The translations under genes and the position numbers were made by a program. From Rhodobiaceae bacterium (GTDB lineage Bacteria > Pseudomonadota > Alphaproteobacteria > RS24): DNA of 34,315 nucleotides. Under the pieces are notes generated by a model that did no database searches, was not told the DNA's origin, and saw only the letters and a program-made list of their open reading frames with translations. Position 1 is the first letter of the stretch. Each line of letters opens with the position of its first letter. The stretch lies in contig JAHEGN010000017.1 in assembly GCA_024645085.1 (NCBI GenBank), forward strand, positions 1 through 34,315, written 5' to 3'. This document shows, piece after piece, positions 7,171-14,554 of this stretch.

Positions 7171-7944
7171 ATGAGACTTGAGGGAAAAACGGCATTCATA
7201 TCGGGTGCGGCACGCGGTCTTGGGGCGGAAATGGCGCGGCTTTTGCACAGCCATGGCGCCAATGTCATGGTCACTGATATTCTCGAAGAAGAGGGCGAAA
7301 AACTGGTCTCAGCGCATGACAATATGCGCTTCATGCGCCATGACGTGCTCGATGAAGCGCAGTGGGCAGCGGCCATGCAGGCCACGCAAGAGGCGTTTGG
7401 CGGGCTTGATATTTTGGTCAATAATGCGGGCATTGCTCATGATGCGTCCTTGACTGAAGAAACCACGCTAGAGCAATGGCGCAAAGTCATTGGCATTGAT
7501 TTAGATGCGGTGTTTTTGGGCTGCAAACACGCCATTGGGCTGATGAAGAAAAGCGGCGGCAGCATTATTAATATTTCGTCGATTTATGGCATTGTCGGTT
7601 CGGCTGGCCAAACCCCTTATCACGCGGCCAAAGGCGGTGTGCGCTTGCTGACCAAGGGCTTGGCGGTGGAATTGGCACAATTGCAATATGGCATTCGGGT
7701 TAATTCCATTCACCCCGGTTTTGTGGTCACGGATATGGTGCGCCAGGGGTTAAAACAGGCGGTCGATGGCGGGCTGATGCCGGGTGAAAACGAAGCCATT
7801 GAAATGTTGACCATGCAAACCCCATTGGGGCGTTTGGGTGCGCCGCGCGATATTGCCAATGCGGTTTTGTTTTTGGCCTCAGACGAATCGTCATGGATGA
7901 CCGGTTCGGAAGTGGTTGTTGACGGCGGCTATACGGCCCAATAG
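7171..7944 (+). CDS. Short-chain dehydrogenase/reductase, probably NADH-dependent
   Basis: A 257-residue classical SDR. SGAARGLG (11-18) is the nucleotide-binding loop, Asp36 at the end of beta-2 (VTDI) favours NAD(H), NNAG is at 84-87, and the catalytic Ser137, Tyr150 and Lys154 (YHAAK) are present. The sequence resembles hydroxysteroid- or cyclic-alcohol dehydrogenases (RLEGKTAFISGAARG, HPGFVVTDM). Three ATGs in a row (7165, 7168, 7171) follow AAAGGGAG; the third gives the best spacing. It lies 27 bases after cysE and 43 bases before the DUF3126 gene. Those two are commonly neighbours in alphaproteobacteria as I recall, so this SDR looks inserted between them. It is only a distant relative of the SDR at 3814-4596. 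Confidence 0.9.
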   Translation: MRLEGKTAFISGAARGLGAEMARLLHSHGANVMVTDILEEEGEKLVSAHDNMRFMRHDVLDEAQWAAAMQATQEAFGGLDILVNNAGIAHDASLTEETTLEQWRKVIGIDLDAVFLGCKHAIGLMKKSGGSIINISSIYGIVGSAGQTPYHAAKGGVRLLTKGLAVELAQLQYGIRVNSIHPGFVVTDMVRQGLKQAVDGGLMPGENEAIEMLTMQTPLGRLGAPRDIANAVLFLASDESSWMTGSEVVVDGGYTAQ

Positions 7945-7987
7945 GTTGTGCCGATTGTCAAAGCGGTAATGAGATGAGGAGAATGTA

Positions 7988-8200
7988 ATGAACACCGATG
8001 AAATTCTACGCGTACAGGCCTATCTGCGCCTGAAGTTCCAAAATGAGTTAATGACGCTGAAGCGTGGCGCCAAGGACGACATGGTTGAAGTGTTTTTGGA
8101 AGACGAGTTTATCGGCACCTTGTTCCGCGATGATGAAGAAGGTGAAGTGTCTTACGCCTTTAACATGGCAATTCTCGATTTCGATTTACCGACGCTTTAA
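7988..8200 (+). CDS. DUF3126 family protein
   Basis: A 70-residue acidic cytoplasmic protein. The pattern is that of DUF3126: an N-terminal helix EILRVQAYLRLKF, then beta segments MVEVFLEDEFIGTLFRDDEEG and the conserved ending MAILDFDL. The family is confined largely to alphaproteobacteria and its function is unknown. The RBS GAGGAG is at 7976-7981, 7 bases from the ATG. The stop codon overlaps the stop of the converging gene within TTAA (8197-8200). Association with cysE suggests, without proof, a link to sulfur or cysteine metabolism. Confidence 0.92.
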   Translation: MNTDEILRVQAYLRLKFQNELMTLKRGAKDDMVEVFLEDEFIGTLFRDDEEGEVSYAFNMAILDFDLPTL

Positions 8201-8946
8201 TTGGCAATACGGGCGGCCGAGCGGAAGCCTTTGATGAGGTCTTTGACCTTGGTGTCGATGCTTTGCCAATCGCTCAAATGGCGGCGCTTGAACAAATAGC
8301 TGACCTCAGCCGAGGGCCCCAGCGAATAACGGGTTTCACAAATGGCACCACGTTTGTCGTCTGTCTCACAAATAAACACAGCTGCCTCGGCACGCTGCAA
8401 GCGGCTGCCGGCCAGCATGGCGCGGAATAAATCCTTCCCCCGATAGGGCGTTTCATTGCCAAATTGATAGGCTTGTAGGTCATTTTCGATGTCGCTGGTT
8501 TTCAGTTCAATATAGGGCGCATAAAGCGACTCAAAGCGCCGCTCATTGGGCAATTCGCGGTCGACCCCACTTATCGAAATAATCACCAGCGGCGAGGCGT
8601 CGTCAACGCGCAAAAATTGCTCTTTCGTCGATAATTGATAACCCGTCAAGTTGGGCAAAAGCGCGTGCAGCGTCATATGCTGGTGCTGGCCAGCCCGACG
8701 ACTGGCCGCATTGCGCGTGTAATTGGCCGGCACGGCAAATAATGTGCCGCCGACTTCCAGCTTGACGGCATATGTTTTGCTGCTCGGATTGTAATCAAGC
8801 CCACGCCAAAACGACAGGCCAGGGCCAAAATAAAGCCCGTAAAACAGACCACCTGCGAGCACAAAACCGATGCTTAGCATCAGCGGAAGCCGCCAAACCG
8901 GCCATTCTTCTTCATCCACAGCGCGCGACAAAATGCGTTTTATCAT
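8197..8946 (-). CDS. Membrane-anchored protein of unknown function
   Basis: A 249-residue protein with one N-terminal transmembrane segment at about 20-40 (LPLMLSIGFVLAGGLFYGLYF), after an acidic, Trp-containing cytoplasmic lead (DEEEWPVW). The rest should be periplasmic: a strand-rich region (TYAVKLEVGGTLFAVPANY, residues 58-76) and a later stretch with two Cys (FICETDDKRGAICETRYSL) that could pair. It ends in an amphipathic helix near ISDWQSIDTKVKDLIKGF-like sequence. I do not recognise a family. The RBS GAGAGGAAAC precedes the ATG. The gene is monocistronic, divergent from the gamma carbonic anhydrase gene and tail-to-tail with the DUF3126 gene, sharing TTAA. Confidence 0.8.
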   Translation of the reverse strand: MIKRILSRAVDEEEWPVWRLPLMLSIGFVLAGGLFYGLYFGPGLSFWRGLDYNPSSKTYAVKLEVGGTLFAVPANYTRNAASRRAGQHQHMTLHALLPNLTGYQLSTKEQFLRVDDASPLVIISISGVDRELPNERRFESLYAPYIELKTSDIENDLQAYQFGNETPYRGKDLFRAMLAGSRLQRAEAAVFICETDDKRGAICETRYSLGPSAEVSYLFKRRHLSDWQSIDTKVKDLIKGFRSAARIAN

Positions 8947-9023
8947 GGTTTCCTCTCGACAGGCGTTAATTTGCGATTACCATGTCCCTAGAAACGCTAG
9001 CACTTTACGGCGAGGGAGAGAAT

Positions 9024-9554
9024 ATGGCGATTTACGCTTTAGGCGACAGCCAACCGCAATTTCCAGACTCAGGCAATTATTGGGTGGCACCCGATGCGCA
9101 AGTCATGGGAGCAATTAAATTGCTCGAAAACGCCAGCGTCTGGTTCGGTGCGGTGCTGCGCGGCGACAATGAGCTGATTACCATTGGCGAAAACTCTAAT
9201 GTGCAAGACGGTTCTGTCATGCACACTGATATGGGTTTTCCGCTGACCCTTGGCAAAAATGTCACCGTCGGTCATCAGGCCATGTTGCACGGCTGCACGG
9301 TCGGCAATAATTCGCTGATTGGCATTGGCGCGACGATTTTGAATGGTGCCAAAATTGGCAATAATTGCCTCATTGGGGCCCATGCTTTGGTTGGCGAGGG
9401 CAAAGAGATTCCCGATAATTCCATGGTGCTGGGCATGCCCGGCAAAATTGTCCGCACGCTGGATGAAGAAAATGAAAAAATCATGATCGCCTCGGCTGAA
9501 CATTATGTTGAGAATTGGCGGCGTTATCAAAATAACTTGAAGAAAATTGGATAA
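9024..9554 (+). CDS. Gamma-class carbonic anhydrase family protein (hexapeptide repeat)
   Basis: A 176-residue left-handed beta-helix protein of the gamma carbonic anhydrase/YrdA type. His67, His84 and His89 match the three zinc ligands of archaeal Cam (the last two in VGHQAMLHG). [18 protein letters not shown] and the closing [11 protein letters not shown] are typical. The frame is open from an ATG at 8982, but the ATG at 9024 has the strong GAGGGAGAG site and fits the family length of about 175. Many bacterial members lack measurable CO2 hydration, so activity is not assured. It is the first gene of a four-gene run; the GMC gene begins one base after its stop. Confidence 0.93.
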   Translation: MAIYALGDSQPQFPDSGNYWVAPDAQVMGAIKLLENASVWFGAVLRGDNELITIGENSNVQDGSVMHTDMGFPLTLGKNVTVGHQAMLHGCTVGNNSLIGIGATILNGAKIGNNCLIGAHALVGEGKEIPDNSMVLGMPGKIVRTLDEENEKIMIASAEHYVENWRRYQNNLKKIG

Positions 9555-9555
9555 A

Positions 9556-11199
9556 ATGACGAATACAGTAGATTATATAATTGTTGGGGCTGGCAGCGCT
9601 GGTTGTGTTTTGGCCAATCGTTTGTCGGCGGATGAAAACGCCACAGTGATGCTGTTGGAAGCTGGCAAAGAAGACAAAAATTTATTCATCCACATGCCAG
9701 CCGGTTACTCACAATTAGTGCCGGAAGCCAATGACCAAAATTACGGTTTTGAAACCGAAGCGGAAGCCAATCTCAATGGCCGCAATCTATATTGGCCGCG
9801 CGGTCGTGGTTGGGGTGGCTCGTCGTCGATCAATGCCATGGTCTACACACGCGGCCACGCTTGGGACTATGACCATTGGAGCCAGCTCGGCAATGCCGGT
9901 TGGTCATATGAAAGCGTGTTGCCTTATTTCCGTCGGGCCGAAGATTTCTCTGGCGATGGCGACGACGATTATCACGGCACAGGCGGGCCGTTATCGGTGC
10001 AAAAATCAGATCGTGAAAACGATATTCTGCTCGACGTTTTCGTTGAAGCTGGCCAGCAGGCTGGATTTCCGCTGACCAAAGATTTCAACGGCAAAAAACA
10101 AGAGGGCTTTTCGCGCTATGAGCACACCATTCGCGGGTCAAAGCGTTGTAGTGCGGCGCGCGGGTATTTGCATCCGGTTTTGAACCGCAAAAACCTTTTC
10201 ACCGAAACCGAAGTCACCGTTGATAAGGTGATTTTTGACGGCAAAAAAGCCACTGGTGTGGCCTTTAAGCAAAATGGCCAAGACCGTGTCGTGCACGCCA
10301 ATCGCGAGGTTATTTTATCGGCTGGGGCGATTAACTCACCGCAAATCCTAATGCGCAGCGGCGTTGGCGCCGTCGATGACATCAAGCCGCATGGCATTGA
10401 AATGGTGCATGAGCTCAAAGGTGTTGGCAAAAACTTGCAAGATCATTTGGGCGTGGCCAGTCAGTTCGAATGTTTGCAAGAGGTTACTTTGCACCGGTCG
10501 GCCGTGTGGTGGCGCACGCAATTGGCCGGTATCCAATATCTGCTCTTTGGCAAGGGCGATGCGTCTTATCCACCAACGGCGGCTGGGGCGTTTATTAAAT
10601 CGCATCCAAGCAAAGACATTCCCGATATGCAAATTCATTATGTTTCTGTCGCTGTGCCAGATACGCATGGCCGCGAAGATTTGCCATCACGGCATGGCTT
10701 CACCTCAATTGTCTATGGCTGTCGGCCAGAAAGCCGCGGCTATATCACTTTGAAAAGCGCCCGCCCCGAAGACGCACCGGCCATGCATCCAAATTATTTA
10801 TCGGCTGAGCAAGACATTATTGATTTACGAAATGGCTTCCGCGAAACCCGTCGGGTGTTTTTGCAGCCGGCGTTTGACCCCTATCGCGGGGCCGAGCTGA
10901 AACCGTCGCCTGAGGTCAATGTCGATAATGATGATGAGCTTGATGCGTGGATTCGCGCCACTGGCGAGACGCTTTATCACCCTGTCGGCACCTGCAAAAT
11001 GGGCAAGGATGATATGGCGGTGACTAATGAGCATGGGCAAGTGCATGGGCTGCAAGGCCTGCGCGTTGTCGACGCCTCATTGATGCCTACCTTGGTTGGC
11101 GCCAATACCAATGCGCCGACGATCATGATGGCGGAAAAAATTTCCGACCATATTAACGGCGGTCACTTTCTACCGCCGCAACAATTAGCCGGTGAGTAA
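9556..11199 (+). CDS. GMC-family FAD-dependent oxidoreductase (choline/alcohol dehydrogenase-like)
   Basis: A 547-residue flavoprotein. GAGSAG (11-16) and Glu35 (LLEAG) form the FAD dinucleotide fold; GRGWGGSSSINAMVY is GMC signature 1, and GAINSPQILMRSG is signature 2. The catalytic His475 lies in HPVGTC and a conserved Asn near 517 in GANTNAPT. These enzymes oxidise primary or secondary alcohols; BetA (choline) and AlkJ (alkanols) are relatives. There are no choline or betaine genes nearby, so BetA is not claimed. No signal peptide is visible. The ATG at 9556 is preferred over an in-frame TTG at 9547 inside the previous gene. It is joined to both neighbours by one-base gaps. Confidence 0.93.
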   Translation: MTNTVDYIIVGAGSAGCVLANRLSADENATVMLLEAGKEDKNLFIHMPAGYSQLVPEANDQNYGFETEAEANLNGRNLYWPRGRGWGGSSSINAMVYTRGHAWDYDHWSQLGNAGWSYESVLPYFRRAEDFSGDGDDDYHGTGGPLSVQKSDRENDILLDVFVEAGQQAGFPLTKDFNGKKQEGFSRYEHTIRGSKRCSAARGYLHPVLNRKNLFTETEVTVDKVIFDGKKATGVAFKQNGQDRVVHANREVILSAGAINSPQILMRSGVGAVDDIKPHGIEMVHELKGVGKNLQDHLGVASQFECLQEVTLHRSAVWWRTQLAGIQYLLFGKGDASYPPTAAGAFIKSHPSKDIPDMQIHYVSVAVPDTHGREDLPSRHGFTSIVYGCRPESRGYITLKSARPEDAPAMHPNYLSAEQDIIDLRNGFRETRRVFLQPAFDPYRGAELKPSPEVNVDNDDELDAWIRATGETLYHPVGTCKMGKDDMAVTNEHGQVHGLQGLRVVDASLMPTLVGANTNAPTIMMAEKISDHINGGHFLPPQQLAGE

Positions 11200-11200
11200 G

Positions 11201-11824
11201 ATGACCAAATTTGAGTTCTTTTTTGATGTTTCCAGCCCGTGGACTTATCTCGCCTTTTCGCAAGTTGAAAAAGTCGCGGCACGCTGTGGCGTCGATATTA
11301 TCTGGAAGCCCATTCTGGTGGGGGGCGTGTTCAACAGTGTCAATGAAACCGTCTATGAGCAACGCGCCAATCCGCATCCGGTCAAGGGGCGTTATTACGT
11401 CAAAGATTTGCGCGATTGGGCCAATTTTTGCGGCGTTAAAATTGGCAATCCGCCGGTGTTTCCCGTCCGCGCCGTGACTATTATGCGGGCCTGTTTTGTC
11501 GCCCTTGATGCCGGTTGTTTGCCGGCTTTTGCCAAGGCTGCGTTTGAAGCCTATTGGGGCGATTTGAAAGACATCAGCCAGCCAGAAGAAATCGCCGCCA
11601 TTGCCCAAAGCGTCGGCCTTGATGTTGGGCATTTGGCCGCCGCCATACAAAGCGATGATGTGAAAGCGCGGCTGCGCGATAACACCGAAGAGCTGATTGC
11701 CCGAGGCGGCTTTGGCTCGCCGACCATGTTTATCAATGAGCAAGATATGTATTTTGGTAATGACCGTCTGGTCTTGGTTGAGGCTGCCTTAATGGCGGCG
11801 CAAAACCAGAAGACGCAGGCCTAA
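11201..11824 (+). CDS. 2-hydroxychromene-2-carboxylate isomerase-like DsbA-fold protein
   Basis: A 207-residue thioredoxin-fold protein of the DsbA/HCCA-isomerase (kappa GST) family. The N-terminal FEFFFDVSSPWTYLA has Ser11/Ser12 where DsbA has CxxC, which marks the glutathione-using isomerase branch. The cis-Pro motif GGFGSPTMFI lies near the C-terminus, and the helical insertion between them is typical. In naphthalene degradation the family isomerises an aromatic intermediate; no other such genes are here, so the true reaction is open. GGTGAG at 11191-11196 serves as RBS for the ATG at 11201, and a GTG at 11192 is possible. It directly follows the GMC oxidoreductase, so it may act on that enzyme's product. 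Confidence 0.9.
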   Translation: MTKFEFFFDVSSPWTYLAFSQVEKVAARCGVDIIWKPILVGGVFNSVNETVYEQRANPHPVKGRYYVKDLRDWANFCGVKIGNPPVFPVRAVTIMRACFVALDAGCLPAFAKAAFEAYWGDLKDISQPEEIAAIAQSVGLDVGHLAAAIQSDDVKARLRDNTEELIARGGFGSPTMFINEQDMYFGNDRLVLVEAALMAAQNQKTQA

Positions 11825-11825
11825 T

Positions 11826-12605
11826 ATGCGTCAAGACGAGACCCCGGCGAAACAAAAACAACCGATTTTACGCGCCCCCGCTAGTGTGCTGGTATTGATT
11901 GGCTTGATTGTCATTATTCAGGCGCTCATGGCCACTGGTGGGCCGTCAACCACCACTAGCTTTCTCGTTGAAATGGCTTTATTTCCGGCGCGGTTTTTTG
12001 CCGAGGGTCTGGGCGGTTTGCCTGGTGGCCTCGGGCAGGGCATTGCAACCTTATTCACCTATAGTTTGCTGCATGGCAGCTGGGCGCATTGCCTGATTAA
12101 TGTTGCCTTTTTGCTGGCCTTTGGAGCGCCAGTGGCCAAACGGCTTGGCGCGCGCCGGTTTATTTACCTCTATGTCTTATGTGTCATGCTGGCCGGCTAT
12201 GGGCAAGTCTGGATGACCTCATTTGACGGCTATTTAATTCCCATTATCGGCGCCTCTGGCGGGGTTGCGGGCATGGTTGGTGCAGCGGCGCGCTTTGCCT
12301 TTTCGCAAGGCGTCTGGGGCGTCAGCAATGAACACCAGCGGCTGTTATCTCTGCGCCAAGTGGTGACCCATAGAACGGTGATGATGTTCATACTTGTGTG
12401 GCTGGGCATGAATTTGATTTTCGGTCTGCTCGGCCCGCTTGGCATGGCGACGCCCGACGGCAGTCCAGCCAATATTGCTTGGGTGGCGCATGTTGTTGGC
12501 TTTTTGAGCGGCCTATTGCTCATTGGCCTATTTGATAAGCCACCGCTGTCTGCCTCTGGCGGCCCGGGCAATGTTGATTTCGGCGATTGGAAAGACCCAA
12601 AATAA
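11826..12605 (+). CDS. Rhomboid-family intramembrane serine protease
   Basis: A 259-residue membrane protein with about six hydrophobic segments. The rhomboid features are all present: His88 and Asn92 (HCLIN) in TM2, the nucleophile Ser144 in GASGGVAG, and catalytic His222 in AHVVGFLSG. It therefore looks active, cleaving membrane proteins within or near their transmembrane segment. The C-terminal tail (GGPGNVDFGDWKDPK) is hydrophilic and cytoplasmic. It begins one base after the HCCA-isomerase-like gene, as last member of the four-gene run; there is no obvious functional tie to the enzymes upstream. About 80 bases separate it from the CBS gene. Confidence 0.92.
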   Translation: MRQDETPAKQKQPILRAPASVLVLIGLIVIIQALMATGGPSTTTSFLVEMALFPARFFAEGLGGLPGGLGQGIATLFTYSLLHGSWAHCLINVAFLLAFGAPVAKRLGARRFIYLYVLCVMLAGYGQVWMTSFDGYLIPIIGASGGVAGMVGAAARFAFSQGVWGVSNEHQRLLSLRQVVTHRTVMMFILVWLGMNLIFGLLGPLGMATPDGSPANIAWVAHVVGFLSGLLLIGLFDKPPLSASGGPGNVDFGDWKDPK

Positions 12606-12685
12606 GCCCCAATGCGTCGTTCCTAACTGCTCTCTTGTCTGGCGCGTCATTCTGTCGCACAATGGAGGCAGCAAAGGAGGGCGGT

Positions 12686-13117
12686 ATGACAATACAAGCA
12701 ATCTTAAATAACAAAGGCGCCGAAGTGGTGTCGGTTCAGGCTCAGGCCAGCGTCAGGGAAGCCTTGCAAATCATGGATGAGCGCCAGATTGGTGCTTTGA
12801 TTGTGCAAACGGCCAGCAATGAATTTGGCGGTATTTTTACCGAACGCGATGTGATGCGCGCGGTGGCGCGCGGCGATGCGGCGGTTCTCGACCAAGCGGT
12901 CAGCGATCATATGTCGGAGCGGCCGCAGACCGTAACTTTTGAGACGTCGATTCAACAGGCGATGGAAATTATGACGGAAATGCGGTTTCGCCACATGCCC
13001 GTAATTAAAAATGGCAAATTATGCGGCATTATTTCGCTCGGGGATTTGGTCAATTATCGCATTGGTGAGAGCGAGCGCGAGGCGCAGGCGCTCAAGCAAT
13101 ATATTCAAACCGGCTGA
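12686..13117 (+). CDS. Two-CBS-domain protein
   Basis: A 143-residue protein made of a CBS pair: the first at roughly 8-63 (VREALQIMDERQIGALIV ... GIFTERDVMRAV) and the second at about 74-130 (IQQAMEIMTEMRFRHMPVI ... GIISLGDLVNYRI). CBS pairs bind adenosine nucleotides such as AMP or ATP and act as energy or ligand sensors; the partner of stand-alone versions is usually unknown. The ATG at 12686 follows the very strong AAAGGAGG at 12673-12680; upstream in-frame codons from 12587 overlap the rhomboid gene and were dropped. Its TGA abuts the converging hisI stop with no gap. Confidence 0.93.
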   Translation: MTIQAILNNKGAEVVSVQAQASVREALQIMDERQIGALIVQTASNEFGGIFTERDVMRAVARGDAAVLDQAVSDHMSERPQTVTFETSIQQAMEIMTEMRFRHMPVIKNGKLCGIISLGDLVNYRIGESEREAQALKQYIQTG

Positions 13118-13594
13118 TTATAATTTTGTCGGATTGGGCGCATCGCCATAGACGGCGACCGGGTCAAAGACTTTTTCATCTTCTTCATAAGTCAAGGTGA
13201 CGGCAGTGTCTGGCAAATCGCCGGTCGGCAAGGACCGATAAAAACATGAGCGATAGCCAACGTGGCAACTGGCGCCATTGCCGCCGACGCGTACCCGCAG
13301 CCAGACGCAGTCTTGATCATCGTCAATGCGCATTTCGACAATATTTTGCACCAAACCGCTGGTTGCGCCCTTGTGCCAAATGGCTTCGCGCGAGCGCGAA
13401 TAATAATGCGCTTCTCCAGTGGCAATGGTTTGTTTCAAGGCTTGTTCATTCATAAACCCATGCATCAGCAATTCGCCGCTGTCAAAGTCAGTGGTGACAG
13501 CGGGAATCAGGCCGTTGGCGTCAAATTTTGGCGCCAACACATGGCCTTCTTCCACTTGTTCAATGGTTTCGCGTGGTGCAAATGGTCCGGTCAT
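13118..13594 (-). CDS. hisI: Phosphoribosyl-AMP cyclohydrolase
   Basis: A 158-residue enzyme that opens the adenine ring of phosphoribosyl-AMP, the third step of histidine synthesis. Diagnostic segments are GEAHYYSRSREAIWHKGATS (60-79), the metal-binding DDDQD (91-95) and the zinc cysteines Cys96, Cys110 and Cys117. It lacks the HisE pyrophosphohydrolase domain, as expected for the monofunctional alphaproteobacterial form. It lies 36 bases downstream of folE on the same strand and is probably in its operon; a short AAGGG site precedes the ATG. Both proteins act on purine nucleotides, and this pairing is, to my recollection, seen in other alphaproteobacteria. Confidence 0.96.
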   Translation of the reverse strand: MTGPFAPRETIEQVEEGHVLAPKFDANGLIPAVTTDFDSGELLMHGFMNEQALKQTIATGEAHYYSRSREAIWHKGATSGLVQNIVEMRIDDDQDCVWLRVRVGGNGASCHVGYRSCFYRSLPTGDLPDTAVTLTYEEDEKVFDPVAVYGDAPNPTKL

Positions 13595-13630
13595 TTTGAA
13601 AACCCTTAATCTGTTTGGGGCTTTATAGAC

Positions 13631-14257
13631 CTAGCGGCTAATCATGGCAAGGAAGCGTGCTTCCATGCGCGGATCTTCAGCAAAAACACCGGTAAATTGT
13701 GTTGTGATGGTCGCCACATCTGGCTTTTTAATGCCGCGTGTGGTCATGCATTGGTGTTTGGCATCGACCAAAATAGCAATCCCGGCTGGCTCCAGCACGC
13801 GCTGAATACAATCCACGACTTGCGCCGTCATGGTTTCTTGGGTTTGCAGGCGTTTGGCGAAAATTTCAATGACCCGCGCCAATTTTGAAATGCCGACCAC
13901 TTTATTGACTGGCATATAGGCGATGTGCACTTTGCCAAGAATGGCCACCATATGGTGTTCGCAATGGCTTTCCAGAGAGATATCGCGCAGCATGACCATA
14001 TCGTCATAGCCTTCGACATCTTCAAATGTGCGGCCGAGCACCTCATCTGGGTTTTCGTCATAACCGGCAAAAAATTCTGTATAGGCATTAACCACGCGTT
14101 TGGGCGTGTCAATCAGACCCTCGCGTTCTGGGTTATCTCCGGCCCACGCAATCAGCGTGCGAACCGCGGCCTCTGCTTCGTCGCGTGAAGGTTTTTTCAC
14201 TTTTACATCCCGTTCTCTGGCTGATGGCGTATTTGCGCCGCCTACTTTAGCATCCAT
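13631..14257 (-). CDS. folE: GTP cyclohydrolase I
   Basis: A 208-residue enzyme converting GTP to 7,8-dihydroneopterin triphosphate, the first step of tetrahydrofolate synthesis. Zinc ligands Cys99, His102 (CEHH) and Cys170 (HQCMTTRG) have exactly the spacing of the E. coli enzyme (Cys110, His113, Cys181), so it is the zinc-dependent type. [20 protein letters not shown] is the family core. The N-terminal 22 residues are a variable polar extension. The ATG lies next to a 294-base intergenic region shared with cysS, which must hold the promoter. hisI follows on the same transcript after 36 bases. Confidence 0.97.
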   Translation of the reverse strand: MDAKVGGANTPSARERDVKVKKPSRDEAEAAVRTLIAWAGDNPEREGLIDTPKRVVNAYTEFFAGYDENPDEVLGRTFEDVEGYDDMVMLRDISLESHCEHHMVAILGKVHIAYMPVNKVVGISKLARVIEIFAKRLQTQETMTAQVVDCIQRVLEPAGIAILVDAKHQCMTTRGIKKPDVATITTQFTGVFAEDPRMEARFLAMISR

Positions 14258-14396
14258 TTTTTTGCCTACTTATCAAGAAATACGTCCTGAAATTCGTTGG
14301 GCTACCGGTTACCCTTACACACATTTGGCCCCCGGTTGGTCATGGACTTATGCCACAAAGCGCTAAAAACGCCGCCACAATAATTTTGCATAGCCA

Positions 14397-14412
14397 TTTG
14401 CACGAATGCAAA
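14397..14412. repeat. Perfect inverted repeat TTTGCA-CGAA-TGCAAA
   Basis: TTTGCA (14397-14402) and TGCAAA (14407-14412) pair around a CGAA tetraloop or operator centre. It sits in the middle of the folE/cysS divergent region, where a dimeric repressor could control either gene. There is no T-run, so it is not a standard terminator. Confidence 0.45.
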
Positions 14413-14423
14413 AACCGCAAAAC

Positions 14424-14440
14424 TCAGAGAAACTCTCTGA
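14424..14440. repeat. Perfect inverted repeat TCAGAGA-AAC-TCTCTGA
   Basis: Seven-base arms (14424-14430 and 14434-14440) around a three-base centre, 11 bases after the previous inverted repeat. The 17-base length and symmetry resemble a transcription-factor site. It is followed by an A-rich, not T-rich, run on the plus strand. Function unproven. Confidence 0.45.
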
Positions 14441-14526
14441 AAACAATATAAGCCGATAGGGGCTGCGCTTCAAGGTTTGAGAGGATTTCTGTTGGTTTTA
14501 TTTTGACGAAACTGGCTTGCCGAATA

Positions 14527-14554
14527 GGCGGGGGCTATTTATGGTGCGCTGATG
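14527..14554 (+). promoter_or_regulatory. RBS and three-codon ORF (MVR) overlapping the cysS start
   Basis: GGCGGGGG (14527-14534) lies 6 bases before an ATG at 14541, ideal spacing, but 17 bases before the cysS ATG at 14552. The ATG at 14541 encodes Met-Val-Arg and stops at TGA 14550-14552, whose A is the A of the cysS ATG (TGATG). Ribosomes could start here, stop and restart on cysS. Sequence is direct; the mechanism is inferred. Confidence 0.5.

Larger units (their letters stand above)
14258..14551. other. 294-base divergent intergenic region between folE and cysS
   Basis: This is the longest non-coding stretch in the window. It must contain the promoters of folE (leftward) and cysS (rightward). 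I see two perfect inverted repeats (14397-14412 and 14424-14440), a near-palindromic ACCGGT core at about 14304-14309, and a GC-rich GGCGGGGG ribosome-binding element ahead of a three-codon ORF. No convincing -35/-10 pair, tRNA, riboswitch or coding frame could be picked out by eye. Confidence 0.6.

Noticed and set aside
9556-11199. Calling the GMC oxidoreductase choline dehydrogenase (betA)
   Set aside because: GMC enzymes are hard to separate by eye and no betaine or choline transport genes are present.
12587-12685. Upstream extension of the CBS protein
   Set aside because: It overlaps the rhomboid gene; AAAGGAGG at 12673-12680 points to the ATG at 12686.
14397-14440. The two inverted repeats as intrinsic terminators
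   Set aside because: No T-run follows on the plus strand, and no minus-strand gene lies upstream of folE whose transcript would need to end here.
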